From Butyrivibrio sp. (GTDB lineage Bacteria > Bacillota > Clostridia > Lachnospirales > Lachnospiraceae), in assembly GCA_015056625.1 (NCBI GenBank), contig SVFY01000002.1:159488-223487 (forward strand): a stretch of DNA of 64,000 bases, read 5' to 3'. Positions 9,932 through 20,488 of the stretch are shown here, piece by piece. A model generated the notes under the pieces. It saw only the letters and a list, made by a program, of their open reading frames with translations, was not told the origin of the DNA and made no database searches. Each line of letters begins with the position of its first letter. The first letter of the stretch is position 1. The position numbers were made by a program, and so were the translations under genes.

Positions 9932-11185
9932 TCACAAGACAAGCTGTTTTAGACTGTATTCTGAAGAAATTCCATTGCAGGAGAGAGAATTATATATCTG
10001 ACTTGCAATCAGTGTTTCATCAAGCAATCTCTTTTGAAGAGGAGACAGCATCTTGTCAGCATCTTTAAGTCTGTTAAGAACAGGAATTGAACCGTTTTCT
10101 GCTATGACTTTTAACAGGTCGGAGGAAGAAGATCTAAGAGCAAGAACTCTGGCGTAGGCAGTGAAGTCGTCTTCCTTGTACTGCCTCATGTTTTCTTCTG
10201 TGATATTTAAAAGAATGTGCATAAGGCACCTGCTGATTCTGGTATGTACAAGATTTTTGGTTTTTAAGAGGTTGCAGAAAGTGCTGAAACCATCAATGTG
10301 ATCGAGATTTGAAATGATCCTGTTGGAAATATCTCTGGTTACGTCTAGGTACTTGGTGTAACCTTCAGCTTTTTCAAGGACCAGCTTGTACCCTAAAAGA
10401 GCAGAGTAGTCGTTACTTTGCATAAATCTGCCTTCATAACCGGAAATTGATTCTATTGAAGTTCTGGGCATTACACCATCAAGGATAAATGGGGCGTTGA
10501 GCTTTACTCTGTCGCTAAGGCCTGAAAGGAGCCTTGCTCTTATGCCGGCAGCTGAAGGAATGCTGCCAAGCTCTTCACTGTGGAAAGGCCTGCCAACACG
10601 CTGAACTGCATATGGGGTTATGAAGCGGTTTTTCTTGTTAAGTGCCCTTAGATATTCAATTCCAAGTATGGTATTAGGAGAAGATAAAAGATCTTCATAT
10701 TCTGCCTGATCATAGCCTTTTGAAGTGTTTTTTAGCTGCTCATTAAGGGCCTTGGCCCTTGCAGCAGGAAAAGAAAGCCCATCTTTTAAACCGGTGCTAA
10801 GAACATCCTTATAAACAGGGGGCTCATTTGAAATGATATCTGATATTTCATAAAGCTTATTTACATCCGGGAATTCACTGCCAAAGCAAAGATAGTCAAT
10901 ACATCCAAGACCTGAAAGAATAGAAACTGCGCCCTTTGCAAAATACTCAGCACTTCCAAGACTGTAATAGATTGGAAGCTCAATGACAAGGTCAGCTCCC
11001 AGATTTACAGCACACTTTGCTCTTGTAAACTTGTCGATAATAGCAGGAGCTCCTCGTTGAACGTAATCACCACTCATGACCACAACGACTCTGTCTGCAT
11101 GGAGATCTTTTCTGCATTTGTCGATGAGGTATTTATGGCCGTTATGGAAAGGATTGAACTCAGCAATTATACCGATTGTTTTCAT
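9932..11185 (-). CDS. tmcAL: Nucleotidyltransferase, tRNA(Met) cytidine acetate ligase family
   Basis: IIAEFNPFHNGHKYLID nucleotidyltransferase motif, VVVMSGDYVQRGAPAI, DLVIELP. Confidence 0.9.
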   Translation of the reverse strand: MKTIGIIAEFNPFHNGHKYLIDKCRKDLHADRVVVVMSGDYVQRGAPAIIDKFTRAKCAVNLGADLVIELPIYYSLGSAEYFAKGAVSILSGLGCIDYLCFGSEFPDVNKLYEISDIISNEPPVYKDVLSTGLKDGLSFPAARAKALNEQLKNTSKGYDQAEYEDLLSSPNTILGIEYLRALNKKNRFITPYAVQRVGRPFHSEELGSIPSAAGIRARLLSGLSDRVKLNAPFILDGVMPRTSIESISGYEGRFMQSNDYSALLGYKLVLEKAEGYTKYLDVTRDISNRIISNLDHIDGFSTFCNLLKTKNLVHTRISRCLMHILLNITEENMRQYKEDDFTAYARVLALRSSSSDLLKVIAENGSIPVLNRLKDADKMLSPLQKRLLDETLIASQIYNSLSCNGISSEYSLKQLVL

Positions 11186-11295
11186 TTTTCAGCACCTTTT
11201 GTACAATTTTTTCCTTGTTATTAAATTATAATATAAAGTATCATAGTGGTGGAAGTTTTTTGAAATACTCAAATTGGAAAAGAGGAATATTTAAA

Positions 11296-12489
11296 ATGAA
11301 AGTTTTAGTTATCAACTGTGGAAGTTCTTCACTTAAGTTTCAGCTTATCGATTCAGACACTGAGGCAGTTATCTGCAAGGGCCTTTGCGAAAGGATCGGA
11401 ATTGATGGAAGCCAGATCGTCTACACTCCAAGTGGAAAAGATAAGATCACAAAGGTAACTCCAATGCCAGATCATAACAGAGCTATTGAGCTTGTTATTG
11501 AGGCTCTTACAAACAAGGAAGACGGCGTTGTATCCCTTGACGAGATTGGAGCTGTAGGTCATCGTATCGTACACGGCGGAGAGAAATTCACCAAGTCTGT
11601 TGTTATAACAGATGAAGTTATAAAGGCTATTGAAGAAGTTTCTGACCTTGCTCCACTTCACAACCCAGCTAACCTTATTGGTATCAGAGCTTGTCAGAAG
11701 GCTATGCCAGGTGTTCCTATGGTGGCTGTATTTGACACAGCATTCCATCAGACAATGCCACAGGAGGCTTATCTTTACGGACTTCCTTATTCATACTATG
11801 AGAAGTACGGCATCAGAAGATACGGCTTCCATGGAACAAGCCATTCTTATGTAAGTAAGAGAGCTGCGCAGATCCTTGGAAAAGACGCTAAGGACCTTAA
11901 TGTTATCGTATGCCACCTTGGAAACGGTGCTTCTGTATCTGCAGTTAAGGGCGGTGAGTGCGTTGATACATCAATGGGTCTTACTCCACTTGAAGGACTT
12001 ATCATGGGAACAAGAACTGGTGATATCGATCCTTCAGTTGTAGAGTTCATTATGAAAAAAGAGAATTCTACAGTAGCTGATGTAACAAATCTTCTTAACA
12101 AGAAGTCTGGAGTATTTGGCCTTTCTGATGAGCTTTCATCAGACTTTAGAGACCTTGAGGATGCTTATGTAAAGGGACATGCAGGAGCTAAGAGAGCAGT
12201 AGATGCTTTTGCTTACAGAGTTCTTAAATACATTGGCGCATATGTGGCTGCTATGGGAAGTGTTGATGCTATCTGCTTTACAGCTGGTGTTGGTGAGAAC
12301 AGCGGATTTGTAAGAAAGCTCATCTGCGAAAGATTGTCATTTATCGGAGCTACTTTGAACGAAGAGGCCAACAAGGTTCGCGGAAAAGAGCAGATCATCT
12401 CTGGAGATGACAGCAAGGTTACACTTATGGTAGTTCCTACCAATGAAGAGCTTGCTATTGCAAGAGATACATACGCACTTTGCAAATAA
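11296..12489 (+). CDS. ackA: Acetate kinase
   Basis: VLVINCGSSSLKFQL, RRYGFHGTSHSYVS, CHLGNGASVSAVKGG; start placed at MKVLVINCG rather than the ORF-track start at 11176. Confidence 0.97.
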   Translation: MKVLVINCGSSSLKFQLIDSDTEAVICKGLCERIGIDGSQIVYTPSGKDKITKVTPMPDHNRAIELVIEALTNKEDGVVSLDEIGAVGHRIVHGGEKFTKSVVITDEVIKAIEEVSDLAPLHNPANLIGIRACQKAMPGVPMVAVFDTAFHQTMPQEAYLYGLPYSYYEKYGIRRYGFHGTSHSYVSKRAAQILGKDAKDLNVIVCHLGNGASVSAVKGGECVDTSMGLTPLEGLIMGTRTGDIDPSVVEFIMKKENSTVADVTNLLNKKSGVFGLSDELSSDFRDLEDAYVKGHAGAKRAVDAFAYRVLKYIGAYVAAMGSVDAICFTAGVGENSGFVRKLICERLSFIGATLNEEANKVRGKEQIISGDDSKVTLMVVPTNEELAIARDTYALCK

Positions 12490-12516
12490 TTCTTTTGAAT
12501 TGTTAAATGAGTAATT

Positions 12517-12562
12517 AAAAAGCACATTTCATTTGCTATAAACAAATGAAATGTGCTTTTTT
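12517..12562. terminator. Bidirectional rho-independent terminator between ackA and convergent isomerase gene
   Basis: Perfect 15-bp stem AGCACATTTCATTTG / CAAATGAAATGTGCT with 7-nt loop and T-run. Confidence 0.92.
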
Positions 12563-12597
12563 GATGCCATTAACATGGCCAAATGGGCTGTTTTTTA

Positions 12598-13242
12598 TTA
12601 TGCGCCCAGGATCTCGTGTACACATGCCTTGATAGCATCATCTTTGCAGTTGGCATCGAAGTACTCAAGGAAGTGCTCACCCTTAAAGGCACCCTTTACA
12701 AGGTCCTGATCAAGACTCTTTAAGATAGTTGGAACATCCTGTACAAGGGTCTTTTTTCTTACTTCATCAAGGATCTTTTTGTTGCGCTGTTCAGGAACGG
12801 CTCTTTCTCTTGGATAACCCTGTCCGCTCTCTTCTGAGAAGAGCTTTTCAAAGCTATACTCGAGATTGAGTTCTGCGCCCCAGCCTGACTTAAGAGCAAA
12901 GTTCATGGCAATTGCGTTGCCATCGTTAACCTGAGCAAATGTGTAAGCGTCAAGGGGATCAGTTACGTGTCCGCAGATAACGCCTGGGAAGCTGTTGCAT
13001 GCAAGCATTGCGCCTTCACCAGTACCGCAGCCTGTAACTACGTAGTCAGCAGCACCAGAATTTAAAAGAACGCAGGCAAGGATACCATTCTGAACGTATG
13101 TAAGCTGTGCCTCATCGTCAGAAGAGTACATACCGTAGTTAAATACTTCAAAGCCGTGCTGGTCAGCAACCTTCTTAAGGGCTTTATAGATCATCTCGTT
13201 CTTGGCAGCCTGGCTGTTTTCGTTAATAAGAGCAATTTTCAT
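12598..13242 (-). CDS. RpiB/LacA/LacB family sugar-phosphate isomerase
   Basis: YVVTGCGTGEGAMLACNSFPGVICG and overall RpiB-like fold with C-terminal extension. Confidence 0.85.
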   Translation of the reverse strand: MKIALINENSQAAKNEMIYKALKKVADQHGFEVFNYGMYSSDDEAQLTYVQNGILACVLLNSGAADYVVTGCGTGEGAMLACNSFPGVICGHVTDPLDAYTFAQVNDGNAIAMNFALKSGWGAELNLEYSFEKLFSEESGQGYPRERAVPEQRNKKILDEVRKKTLVQDVPTILKSLDQDLVKGAFKGEHFLEYFDANCKDDAIKACVHEILGA

Positions 13243-13461
13243 TAACCTTTACCTCCATTTTATAATAAGTACTTATTTCTGTAATAATTTTATATTTATG
13301 CCTGTTTATTGTCTACGAAATAAAGGCGATTGTGTGCTTTTTTCAAGGTTTTATTCAATCGTGAAACATGTTAATCAAATCTTAATTTTTACTTTAATGC
13401 AAGATGATTTCGTGGTATACTATCACAGGTTTATTTTTTTGTTTTTAAAGGGATAAGAGAA

Positions 13462-14868
13462 TTGAGTACTGCAAGAACTACAGGCTATAGGACCTCTGAC
13501 AGGAGCTATAGCAGAAACGTAAAATTAAAAAAGAGAAAGAAGAGAAGCAGAGTAAATATAAGGAAGATCGGTATCATTGCTGCAACAACCCTTTTGGCTG
13601 CTGCTGCAGGATATGCGATCTACAGCCATCTTCCAGTAGTTAAGGTCAATAAGGCTATCGCAGCTGGAGATAAGTATTCTCAGGATGCTGACTATGAGGC
13701 TGCCATTGATTCATACGCAGAGGCAATAGAGATAGACAGCCATTCTGTCACAGCTTATAGCAATATGGCAGGTGCTTATCTTAGCATAGACGACTATGAA
13801 TCTGCCAAGCAGACACTTTACAATGGCTTTATTGAAACTGAGAACGAGGGACTTTTGGACAACTACCATGCTGTCATCATGAATGAGGCTGTCAGGGTGA
13901 TCAATGACCAGCAGGCTGATATGAGTACTGTGCTTGCTGTTGAGAAGGTTCTTTCTGAAGATAACAATAACAGCGATGCGATCGGACTTCTTGATTCAGC
14001 CTATTCAAGAGTCTTTGACGATGCATACAGCTATGATGTGAATGCACTTTTCAGGCCTGACAGTGTCACCAGCGCTGAGGGTAGTGCCAAGTTCACATAT
14101 GCGGAATATGAGGCCTTTGTAAAAGAGCTTTTGTCAATTTACAGTGCTTCTCCAAGTGATGAACTTAAGGAAGTGATCCTTAAATATGCTACACCTTCAG
14201 ACATTTCTTTTACCATCTCTGTTTCAGATGCTGCAAGCTACAATGAGCTTTTGGCAACTATAGAGAGCACAGTTTCAGGAAGTGATTCCATTACTTCCAT
14301 GAGAGACTGCTTAACTAATGCTTCTGATGTCCTTGGAATCTTTAGTGATATCTTTGAACAGCTTGATGTTGGAAATGTTGATGAGCTTAGAAGCTTCGTT
14401 GTTTCAGATGAGTACCTCGCCTTAAGGGATATATTCCTCAAAGATGAGCCAACACCTCAGGAGAACACAACTTACGTACCTATCAGCAGGGAGGCCATTA
14501 TCCTCAACAACAATGAGGGACAGTGGTCCTACAGATTCCTTAATTTTGAAGAGAATCCTTCTACAGATGGAGTTATAACCCTTTGGGCTAATTTCTTTGA
14601 AGATGACGGTGTTCAGAGGAATGCTATTTCCTATGAACCTAAGTCTATAGAAGATAACTATTATCCACACACCAAGTATTCTGTAACTTACCTGTACAGC
14701 TATATTACATCTGGTAAGGCTACTAAGGTTCCCAAGATGAACTACAGGCTTGATACCACAGTTACTACTCAGGATGGGGATCAGATCGAAACTATCGTAG
14801 GTGACTGGGGTGGAGAGAATGAGTGGACAATGGATATTGAAACCATCGAGTCTAGGATAAAGGCATAA
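13462..14868 (+). CDS. Membrane-anchored TPR-repeat protein
   Basis: Basic N-terminus, single TM (IIAATTLLAAAAGYAIYSHL), TPR-like DYEAAIDSYAEAIEIDSHSVTAYSNMAGAYLS; start is TTG or nearby. Confidence 0.7.
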   Translation: MSTARTTGYRTSDRSYSRNVKLKKRKKRSRVNIRKIGIIAATTLLAAAAGYAIYSHLPVVKVNKAIAAGDKYSQDADYEAAIDSYAEAIEIDSHSVTAYSNMAGAYLSIDDYESAKQTLYNGFIETENEGLLDNYHAVIMNEAVRVINDQQADMSTVLAVEKVLSEDNNNSDAIGLLDSAYSRVFDDAYSYDVNALFRPDSVTSAEGSAKFTYAEYEAFVKELLSIYSASPSDELKEVILKYATPSDISFTISVSDAASYNELLATIESTVSGSDSITSMRDCLTNASDVLGIFSDIFEQLDVGNVDELRSFVVSDEYLALRDIFLKDEPTPQENTTYVPISREAIILNNNEGQWSYRFLNFEENPSTDGVITLWANFFEDDGVQRNAISYEPKSIEDNYYPHTKYSVTYLYSYITSGKATKVPKMNYRLDTTVTTQDGDQIETIVGDWGGENEWTMDIETIESRIKA

Positions 14869-14880
14869 ACCGGGGCTTTT

Positions 14881-15546
14881 ATGGAACCAAAATGCGTTAT
14901 TATATCTGCAGGTAGTTTTCCTAATATTGAAATAGACCTAAGAGAAGGGGATCTGTGTATCGCCTGTGACGCTGGCTTTAAATATGCTCAGCAGCTTGGG
15001 ATACTTCCAGATCTTATTGTCGGAGATTTTGATTCAGCAAAAGCAGCAGGCCTTGACGTCACAAGGGGAATAGAAGAGATCGCCCTAAGTGATCCAGACA
15101 GGATTGTTAAGCTGGATGTAAAAAAGGATGACACTGATACGCTTCGTGCTGTTAAGATCGGACTGTCAAAGGGCTATAAGAAATTCTATCTTTATGGCGC
15201 TTTGGGAGGCAGTCGCCTTGATCATTCTCTGGCCAACATACAGACTCTTTTGTTCATCAAAAGAAATGGCGGCACAGGATATATAATGACAGCGGATACT
15301 ATGCTGATGGTTGCTGAAAATGAGACCATCCGTTTCCATAGAGGAAATACAGGCATGATCTCAGTCTTTTCACTGTCTGAGGTATCAAAAGGCGTGACCC
15401 TTAAAGGGCTTATGTACAACCTTGAAAAGGCTAATCTGACCAATGATTTTCCGCTTGGCGTTAGTAATGAATTTATTATCGACGAGGAGGCAGAGATCAC
15501 CGTAGAGGATGGAACGCTTTTGATAACGGTGTTCTGGGGACAATGA
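14881..15546 (+). CDS. thiN: Thiamine diphosphokinase
   Basis: IACDAGFKYAQQLGILPDLIVGDFDS, KDDTDTLRAV, GALGGSRLDHSLANI. Confidence 0.92.
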   Translation: MEPKCVIISAGSFPNIEIDLREGDLCIACDAGFKYAQQLGILPDLIVGDFDSAKAAGLDVTRGIEEIALSDPDRIVKLDVKKDDTDTLRAVKIGLSKGYKKFYLYGALGGSRLDHSLANIQTLLFIKRNGGTGYIMTADTMLMVAENETIRFHRGNTGMISVFSLSEVSKGVTLKGLMYNLEKANLTNDFPLGVSNEFIIDEEAEITVEDGTLLITVFWGQ

Positions 15547-16712
15547 TCAGTTTTCTTGCGAGATTTTTTATAAAAGATCATAAACAGGTGGATTCACCTA
15601 TTGTAAGGCAAAGCTATGGAATGCTCAGTGGAGCGTTTGGCATTGCCTTTAATATTATTCTGGTTATTTTCAAGATAATCGCAGGAGTACTTAGTGGCTC
15701 CATTGCGGTATTTTCAGATGCCTTGAACAATCTGTCTGATGTTACATCTTCTGTTGTTACCCTTATTTTCTTTAAGCTTTCTGGAAGAGATGCTGATGAG
15801 GAACATCCCTTTGGTCACGGAAGGCTTGAATACGTAGCAGGGCTTATAGTTTCACTTCTTATCATTATTATGGCAGTGGAACTTCTAAACGGTTCTATTA
15901 TGAAGATCATTCACCCTGAGGACGTGGAGCTTTCTTTTGTCATCGTTCTTATTCTTGTGGTTTCCATTTTTATCAAGTTTATAATGTTTGCTTCATATAT
16001 GCAGACAGCGAAACTGATAGACAGTGCCACAATCAGGTCTGCAGCCATGGATTCTTTGTCTGACGTACTTTCAACCAGCATCGTTTTGGTTTCTCTTATC
16101 ATATTTGAAGTTACAAAAATAAACGTAGATGGTTACGCAGGTATAGTGGTGGCGCTTTTTATCTTTAAAACAGGCATAGATGCTGCAAAGGATACGATAA
16201 ATCCACTTCTGGGAGAACCTCCTAGCAGAGAATTCTTAAGGGAAATAGAAAGAACGGTGCTCACTCATGAATGTGTGCTGGGAGTACATGACATTGTGGT
16301 CCACAATTATGGACCCAGCAGAGTTATGATGTCTCTTCATGTGGAAGTACCTTCAGATGAGAATCTCATTACTATACACGACATCATTGACGAGATAGAA
16401 AAAGAGCTTCGGCAAAAATACCACTGCACTGCCGTTATCCATATGGATCCTGTTGACAGCAGCGATTCAGAAGCTATGGCTATAAAGAGCTGGCTCACTC
16501 TGAACATTGAAGAGATCGATCCATCTATTCAGTTCCACGACCTTAGGATTGTAAGAAAAGAAGGGGAGAAGCCTATTGTGGAGTTTGATCTGGAAGTGCC
16601 TTACAGGTACAAGATGGCTGATGATGAGCTTGTTAAGCTTTTAGAGTACAGGCTCAGGGAGATAGGTGAAGAATATAGCTATGATATAACGGTAGATAAA
16701 AAGGAAAAATAA
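15543..16712 (+). CDS. Cation diffusion facilitator family transporter
   Basis: AVFSDALNNLSDVTSSVVTL, HPFGHGRLEYVAG; C-terminal cytoplasmic domain. Confidence 0.92.
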   Translation: MISFLARFFIKDHKQVDSPIVRQSYGMLSGAFGIAFNIILVIFKIIAGVLSGSIAVFSDALNNLSDVTSSVVTLIFFKLSGRDADEEHPFGHGRLEYVAGLIVSLLIIIMAVELLNGSIMKIIHPEDVELSFVIVLILVVSIFIKFIMFASYMQTAKLIDSATIRSAAMDSLSDVLSTSIVLVSLIIFEVTKINVDGYAGIVVALFIFKTGIDAAKDTINPLLGEPPSREFLREIERTVLTHECVLGVHDIVVHNYGPSRVMMSLHVEVPSDENLITIHDIIDEIEKELRQKYHCTAVIHMDPVDSSDSEAMAIKSWLTLNIEEIDPSIQFHDLRIVRKEGEKPIVEFDLEVPYRYKMADDELVKLLEYRLREIGEEYSYDITVDKKEK

Positions 16713-16731
16713 TCTGGGGAGATGAAAAAAT

Positions 16732-18423
16732 ATGTTGTGGGTAAATAAGTTAAAAAATGATCTAAAGGGTGTGCTTAAGGAACACCCTTTATCTGTGACT
16801 GTATTTTTTATAGCCTGTGTCATTGCAGGAATACATGAGGATTTTTATATCGGAGAAATCCTTAAATTTCTCTTTATATTTCTGTTTATGATAACCCCCT
16901 GTTTTTTAGCTGTGGAGACAGGACATTTCTCATTAAAAGAGCTTAATATCAAGAAGACGATACCGTATCTTATAACGATCATCTTTTCCTGTGTGTTGTG
17001 TGCTGGCTATGCCTTTTTGTTGTCGTTTAAATACGATGAAGCAGTACATAAAAAGGGAAGTCTTTATGTTCCATATACATACATCGAAAGGCTTGTGATC
17101 GTATATTTGGTCATTACCATTGCCTTTAGTATTTACAGGATGTATAGAGACTGTGGCCTCTCTCTTGAACAGTACAGTGTAAGGGCATTTCTTGGCGTGG
17201 TTAAGGCTGGATTCTTATACGGAGTATTAGCTGTAGGAAGTCTTCTTCTTATCTATGCATTTAATGCACTTTTGTTTGATATTCCGGCAGAAACTCTTAT
17301 CGAACTTACTATTCTTGGAGCAGTTCTTTTTCCAGGAGTTGTCATTGGACTTTCAAAGGTATCAGAGAGTCTTGGCAAGTTTTCAAAAGTACTTATGGGC
17401 TATGTACTGCCTGCAATAGTGGCCATAGCATGTCTTATTGTGTATATCTATATTATCAAGATAATCGTTGTAAGGACTATGCCTTCAAATGAAGCGTTTT
17501 CCATTATGACAGGTATATTTGTGGCGGGGCTTTTTATCTGGACAACAGCCCAGGGCTGCACAGAAGATCCTTTGCACAAGTACCTTTTGTTTTTCCCAAT
17601 TGTCTTTTCACCATTTATAGTTGTTCAGATAATATGTCTATCCATGAGGATAAGGCAGTATGGCATAACAAGCAGCAGGTACCTTGGAATACTGCTCATT
17701 GTTTTTGAGATCGTATATGTGGCATATTATGGAGTTTGCAGAATTAAGGGCAGGGGAGTAGGCGGATTTTTGTTTGTGATGCTTACAGCGCCTTTTATTA
17801 TCTACTACCTGATCCCCGGTATCAATGCGTACTCGGCGATTACAAATTCACAGTCAAAGGTAATTGAAAGATATCTTGATGCTTCAGCAAAAGGCGAGGA
17901 AACCTCGGATTTCAGGTCAGCCAAGTCTGCTTTGTACTCTATAAAAACTCAGGGAAGCATTGAAGGCATGAGATATGTAGAAAAGCTGAAGGGGAAGTAC
18001 TCTCAGGAACTTATTGAGTCCATAAACACCATTGGCTATGAAGTAAATTATGACGAGGGAGTAAAAACTGTAATTTATGCAAATATCAGTAATCCTGTGG
18101 TAAAGATAGAAGGATATAAATACCTCAAAAATGCGGATATATCCATATATAACAGTGAAACAGATCCTACCAAGGTCCCTGTATATGAGCACTATGACAG
18201 GGAAAAGCCTCTTGGGACAGTCAATATAAAGGATATGGTCCTTGAGCTTAAAAAACTGGAGGAAGAGGATGCTGGTTTTGAAGAAAAGGGAAAAGTTCTC
18301 GATAAAGTAATACCTCTTGAAAATGGAGCGGGGCTATATATCTATGACCTTGACACTGAGGTGACAGAGGATGGGCTTTTGGATTCAGTAAGTTATAGTG
18401 GCTATTACCTTTACAATGACTAA
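16732..18423 (+). CDS. Multi-pass membrane protein, DUF4153-like
   Basis: About 11 hydrophobic segments then a soluble C-terminal domain; pattern resembles DUF4153 proteins. Confidence 0.65.
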   Translation: MLWVNKLKNDLKGVLKEHPLSVTVFFIACVIAGIHEDFYIGEILKFLFIFLFMITPCFLAVETGHFSLKELNIKKTIPYLITIIFSCVLCAGYAFLLSFKYDEAVHKKGSLYVPYTYIERLVIVYLVITIAFSIYRMYRDCGLSLEQYSVRAFLGVVKAGFLYGVLAVGSLLLIYAFNALLFDIPAETLIELTILGAVLFPGVVIGLSKVSESLGKFSKVLMGYVLPAIVAIACLIVYIYIIKIIVVRTMPSNEAFSIMTGIFVAGLFIWTTAQGCTEDPLHKYLLFFPIVFSPFIVVQIICLSMRIRQYGITSSRYLGILLIVFEIVYVAYYGVCRIKGRGVGGFLFVMLTAPFIIYYLIPGINAYSAITNSQSKVIERYLDASAKGEETSDFRSAKSALYSIKTQGSIEGMRYVEKLKGKYSQELIESINTIGYEVNYDEGVKTVIYANISNPVVKIEGYKYLKNADISIYNSETDPTKVPVYEHYDREKPLGTVNIKDMVLELKKLEEEDAGFEEKGKVLDKVIPLENGAGLYIYDLDTEVTEDGLLDSVSYSGYYLYND

Positions 18424-18445
18424 TTATAAAGGTTTTGTTAAATGC

Positions 18446-18475
18446 TTGTCATTTAGCCTGCCTATGAGATATACT
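18446..18475 (+). promoter_or_regulatory. Sigma-A-type promoter for gpmI
   Basis: TTGTCA - 18 nt - TATACT upstream of gpmI. Confidence 0.65.
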
Positions 18476-18534
18476 ATGCAAGGAAATTGTAATAATTGTT
18501 TTAAGCTTATAGCTTGGAATGGAGGATATAAATA

Positions 18535-20082
18535 ATGAGAGGTTCAAAACCTACAGTTCTTTTAATACTTGATGGATACGGGATCAACGAGAACCCTGAG
18601 GGAAATGCCATCGCAATGGCCAAGACTCCTGTTATGGACGGCCTTATGAAGGATTACCCTTTTGTAAAGGGATATGCTTCAGGACTTGCTGTTGGTCTTC
18701 CTGATGGTCAGATGGGTAACTCTGAGGTTGGTCATATGAATATGGGCGCTGGTAGAATTGTTTACCAGGAGCTTACAAGAATTACCAAGTCTATCGAAGA
18801 TGGTGATTTCTTTACCAATGAAGGACTTATGTGCGCTATAAACAACTGTAAGGAAAAAGACAGTGCGCTTCATATGTACGGTCTTGTTTCTGACGGCGGT
18901 GTACACAGCCACATCACACATATCTATGGCCTTTTAGAGCTTGCTAAAAAGAATGGCCTTAAGAAGGTATATGTTCATTGCTTCCTTGATGGAAGAGATA
19001 CTCCTCCTGAGAGTGGAATTGACTTTGTACAGCAGCTTGAGGACAAGATGAAGGAGCTTGGCATTGGTGAAATCGCTTCAATTTCTGGCCGTTACTATGC
19101 AATGGACAGAGATAACAACTACGACAGAGTTGAGATCGCTTACAATGCGCTTACAAAGGGCGAGGGCAACAAGGCTAATTCTGCTCACGAGTGCATGGTT
19201 AATACATACAAAGATGGCAAGACAGATGAGTTCGTTGTTCCTACAGTTATCATGAAGAACGGAGCTCCTGTAGCTACTATCAAGGATGGAGATTCAATCA
19301 TTTTCTATAACTTCCGTCCAGACAGAGCAAGAGAGATCACACATTGCTTCTGTGATGATGAGTTTGACAAGTTTAACAGAGGTAAGCGCCTTGATGTAAC
19401 TTATGTATGCTTTACTGATTATGATCCACTTATTCCTAACAAGGAAGTTGCTTTCAAGAAGGTTCTTCTCAACAACACCTTTGGTGAGTGGCTTGCAGCT
19501 AAGGGACTTAAGCAGGCACGTATCGCTGAGACAGAGAAGTATGCTCACGTAACATTCTTCTTTAACGGCGGCGTAGAGCAACCCAATGAGGGTGAGGACA
19601 GAGTCCTTGTAAACAGCCCTAAGGATGTTCCTACATATGACCTTAAGCCTCAGATGAGTGCTCCTGAAGTTTGTGAAAAGATCCTTGATGCGATAAGTTC
19701 ACAGAAATATGACGTTGTAGTTGCCAACTTTGCAAATCCTGACATGGTTGGCCATACAGGAGTTATCCCAGCAGCAGTTAAGGCTATCGAAGTGGTTGAT
19801 GAGTGCGTAGGTAAGATCGTAGATGCAGTTAAGTCAGTTAATGGCACAATGTTCATCTGTGCTGACCACGGTAATGCTGATATGATGATCGATTATGAGA
19901 CAGGCGAGCCATGGACAGCTCACACAACTAACCCTGTTCCATTCATCCTTGTAAACTATGATCCTGCATATACTCTTAGAGAGGGCGGATGCCTTGCAGA
20001 TATCATTCCTACACTTATTGAATGCATGGGAGAGCAGCAGCCAGCTGAGATGACAGGAAAGAGTCTTCTTATCAAGAAATAA
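18535..20082 (+). CDS. gpmI: 2,3-bisphosphoglycerate-independent phosphoglycerate mutase
   Basis: VLLILDGYGINE, MGNSEVGHMNMGAGRIVYQ, CADHGNADMM. Confidence 0.97.
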   Translation: MRGSKPTVLLILDGYGINENPEGNAIAMAKTPVMDGLMKDYPFVKGYASGLAVGLPDGQMGNSEVGHMNMGAGRIVYQELTRITKSIEDGDFFTNEGLMCAINNCKEKDSALHMYGLVSDGGVHSHITHIYGLLELAKKNGLKKVYVHCFLDGRDTPPESGIDFVQQLEDKMKELGIGEIASISGRYYAMDRDNNYDRVEIAYNALTKGEGNKANSAHECMVNTYKDGKTDEFVVPTVIMKNGAPVATIKDGDSIIFYNFRPDRAREITHCFCDDEFDKFNRGKRLDVTYVCFTDYDPLIPNKEVAFKKVLLNNTFGEWLAAKGLKQARIAETEKYAHVTFFFNGGVEQPNEGEDRVLVNSPKDVPTYDLKPQMSAPEVCEKILDAISSQKYDVVVANFANPDMVGHTGVIPAAVKAIEVVDECVGKIVDAVKSVNGTMFICADHGNADMMIDYETGEPWTAHTTNPVPFILVNYDPAYTLREGGCLADIIPTLIECMGEQQPAEMTGKSLLIKK

Positions 20083-20112
20083 TTGACTAACTGGTCCTGA
20101 ATGTGCTATATT
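20083..20112 (+). promoter_or_regulatory. Sigma-A-type promoter for secG-rnr-smpB
   Basis: TTGACT - 18 nt - TATATT, directly abutting the gpmI stop codon. Confidence 0.65.
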
Positions 20113-20160
20113 ACTTTTTGCGTGTTTTAGAATTCTTTGAACTTTTTTGGAGGTTTTTTC

Positions 20161-20403
20161 GTGAGCGTTTTAGATTACGTTTTTGGAGTTGTATTTATCA
20201 TAATTTGCCTTGCGCTTTGCACACTTGTGCTCGCACAGGAAGGTAAGAACCAGGGACTTGGTGCTATTCAGGGAACAGTTGAGAACACATACTGGGGCAA
20301 GAATAAGGGCCGTTCAAGAGAGGGTATCCTTAAGAAAGTGACAGTAGCTCTTTCATTTGCTTTTATCATTCTTGGCATTGTTCTTAACATGGGTATTTTT
20401 TAA
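20161..20403 (+). CDS. secG: Preprotein translocase subunit SecG
   Basis: Two-TM small protein with CLALCTLVLAQEGKNQGLGAIQG; GTG start at 20161 preceded by ggagg; 5' of rnr as usual. Confidence 0.88.
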   Translation: MSVLDYVFGVVFIIICLALCTLVLAQEGKNQGLGAIQGTVENTYWGKNKGRSREGILKKVTVALSFAFIILGIVLNMGIF

Positions 20404-20431
20404 TAGAAAATACAAATCATATTAACTTTTC

Positions 20432-20474
20432 TGGGCACTCTACTACAAGGTTAGTTGGGGTGCCCATATTTTAT
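20432..20474 (+). terminator. Possible terminator/attenuator between secG and rnr
   Basis: TGGGCActc ... gggTGCCCA followed by tatttta; loop is long (17 nt). Confidence 0.5.
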
Positions 20475-20488
20475 GGTATTATAAAGAT

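Noticed and set aside
11176-11295. 40-aa N-terminal extension of acetate kinase
   Set aside because: The extension overlaps the divergent tmcAL start and promoter region; conserved AckA starts at MKVLVINCGSS (11296).
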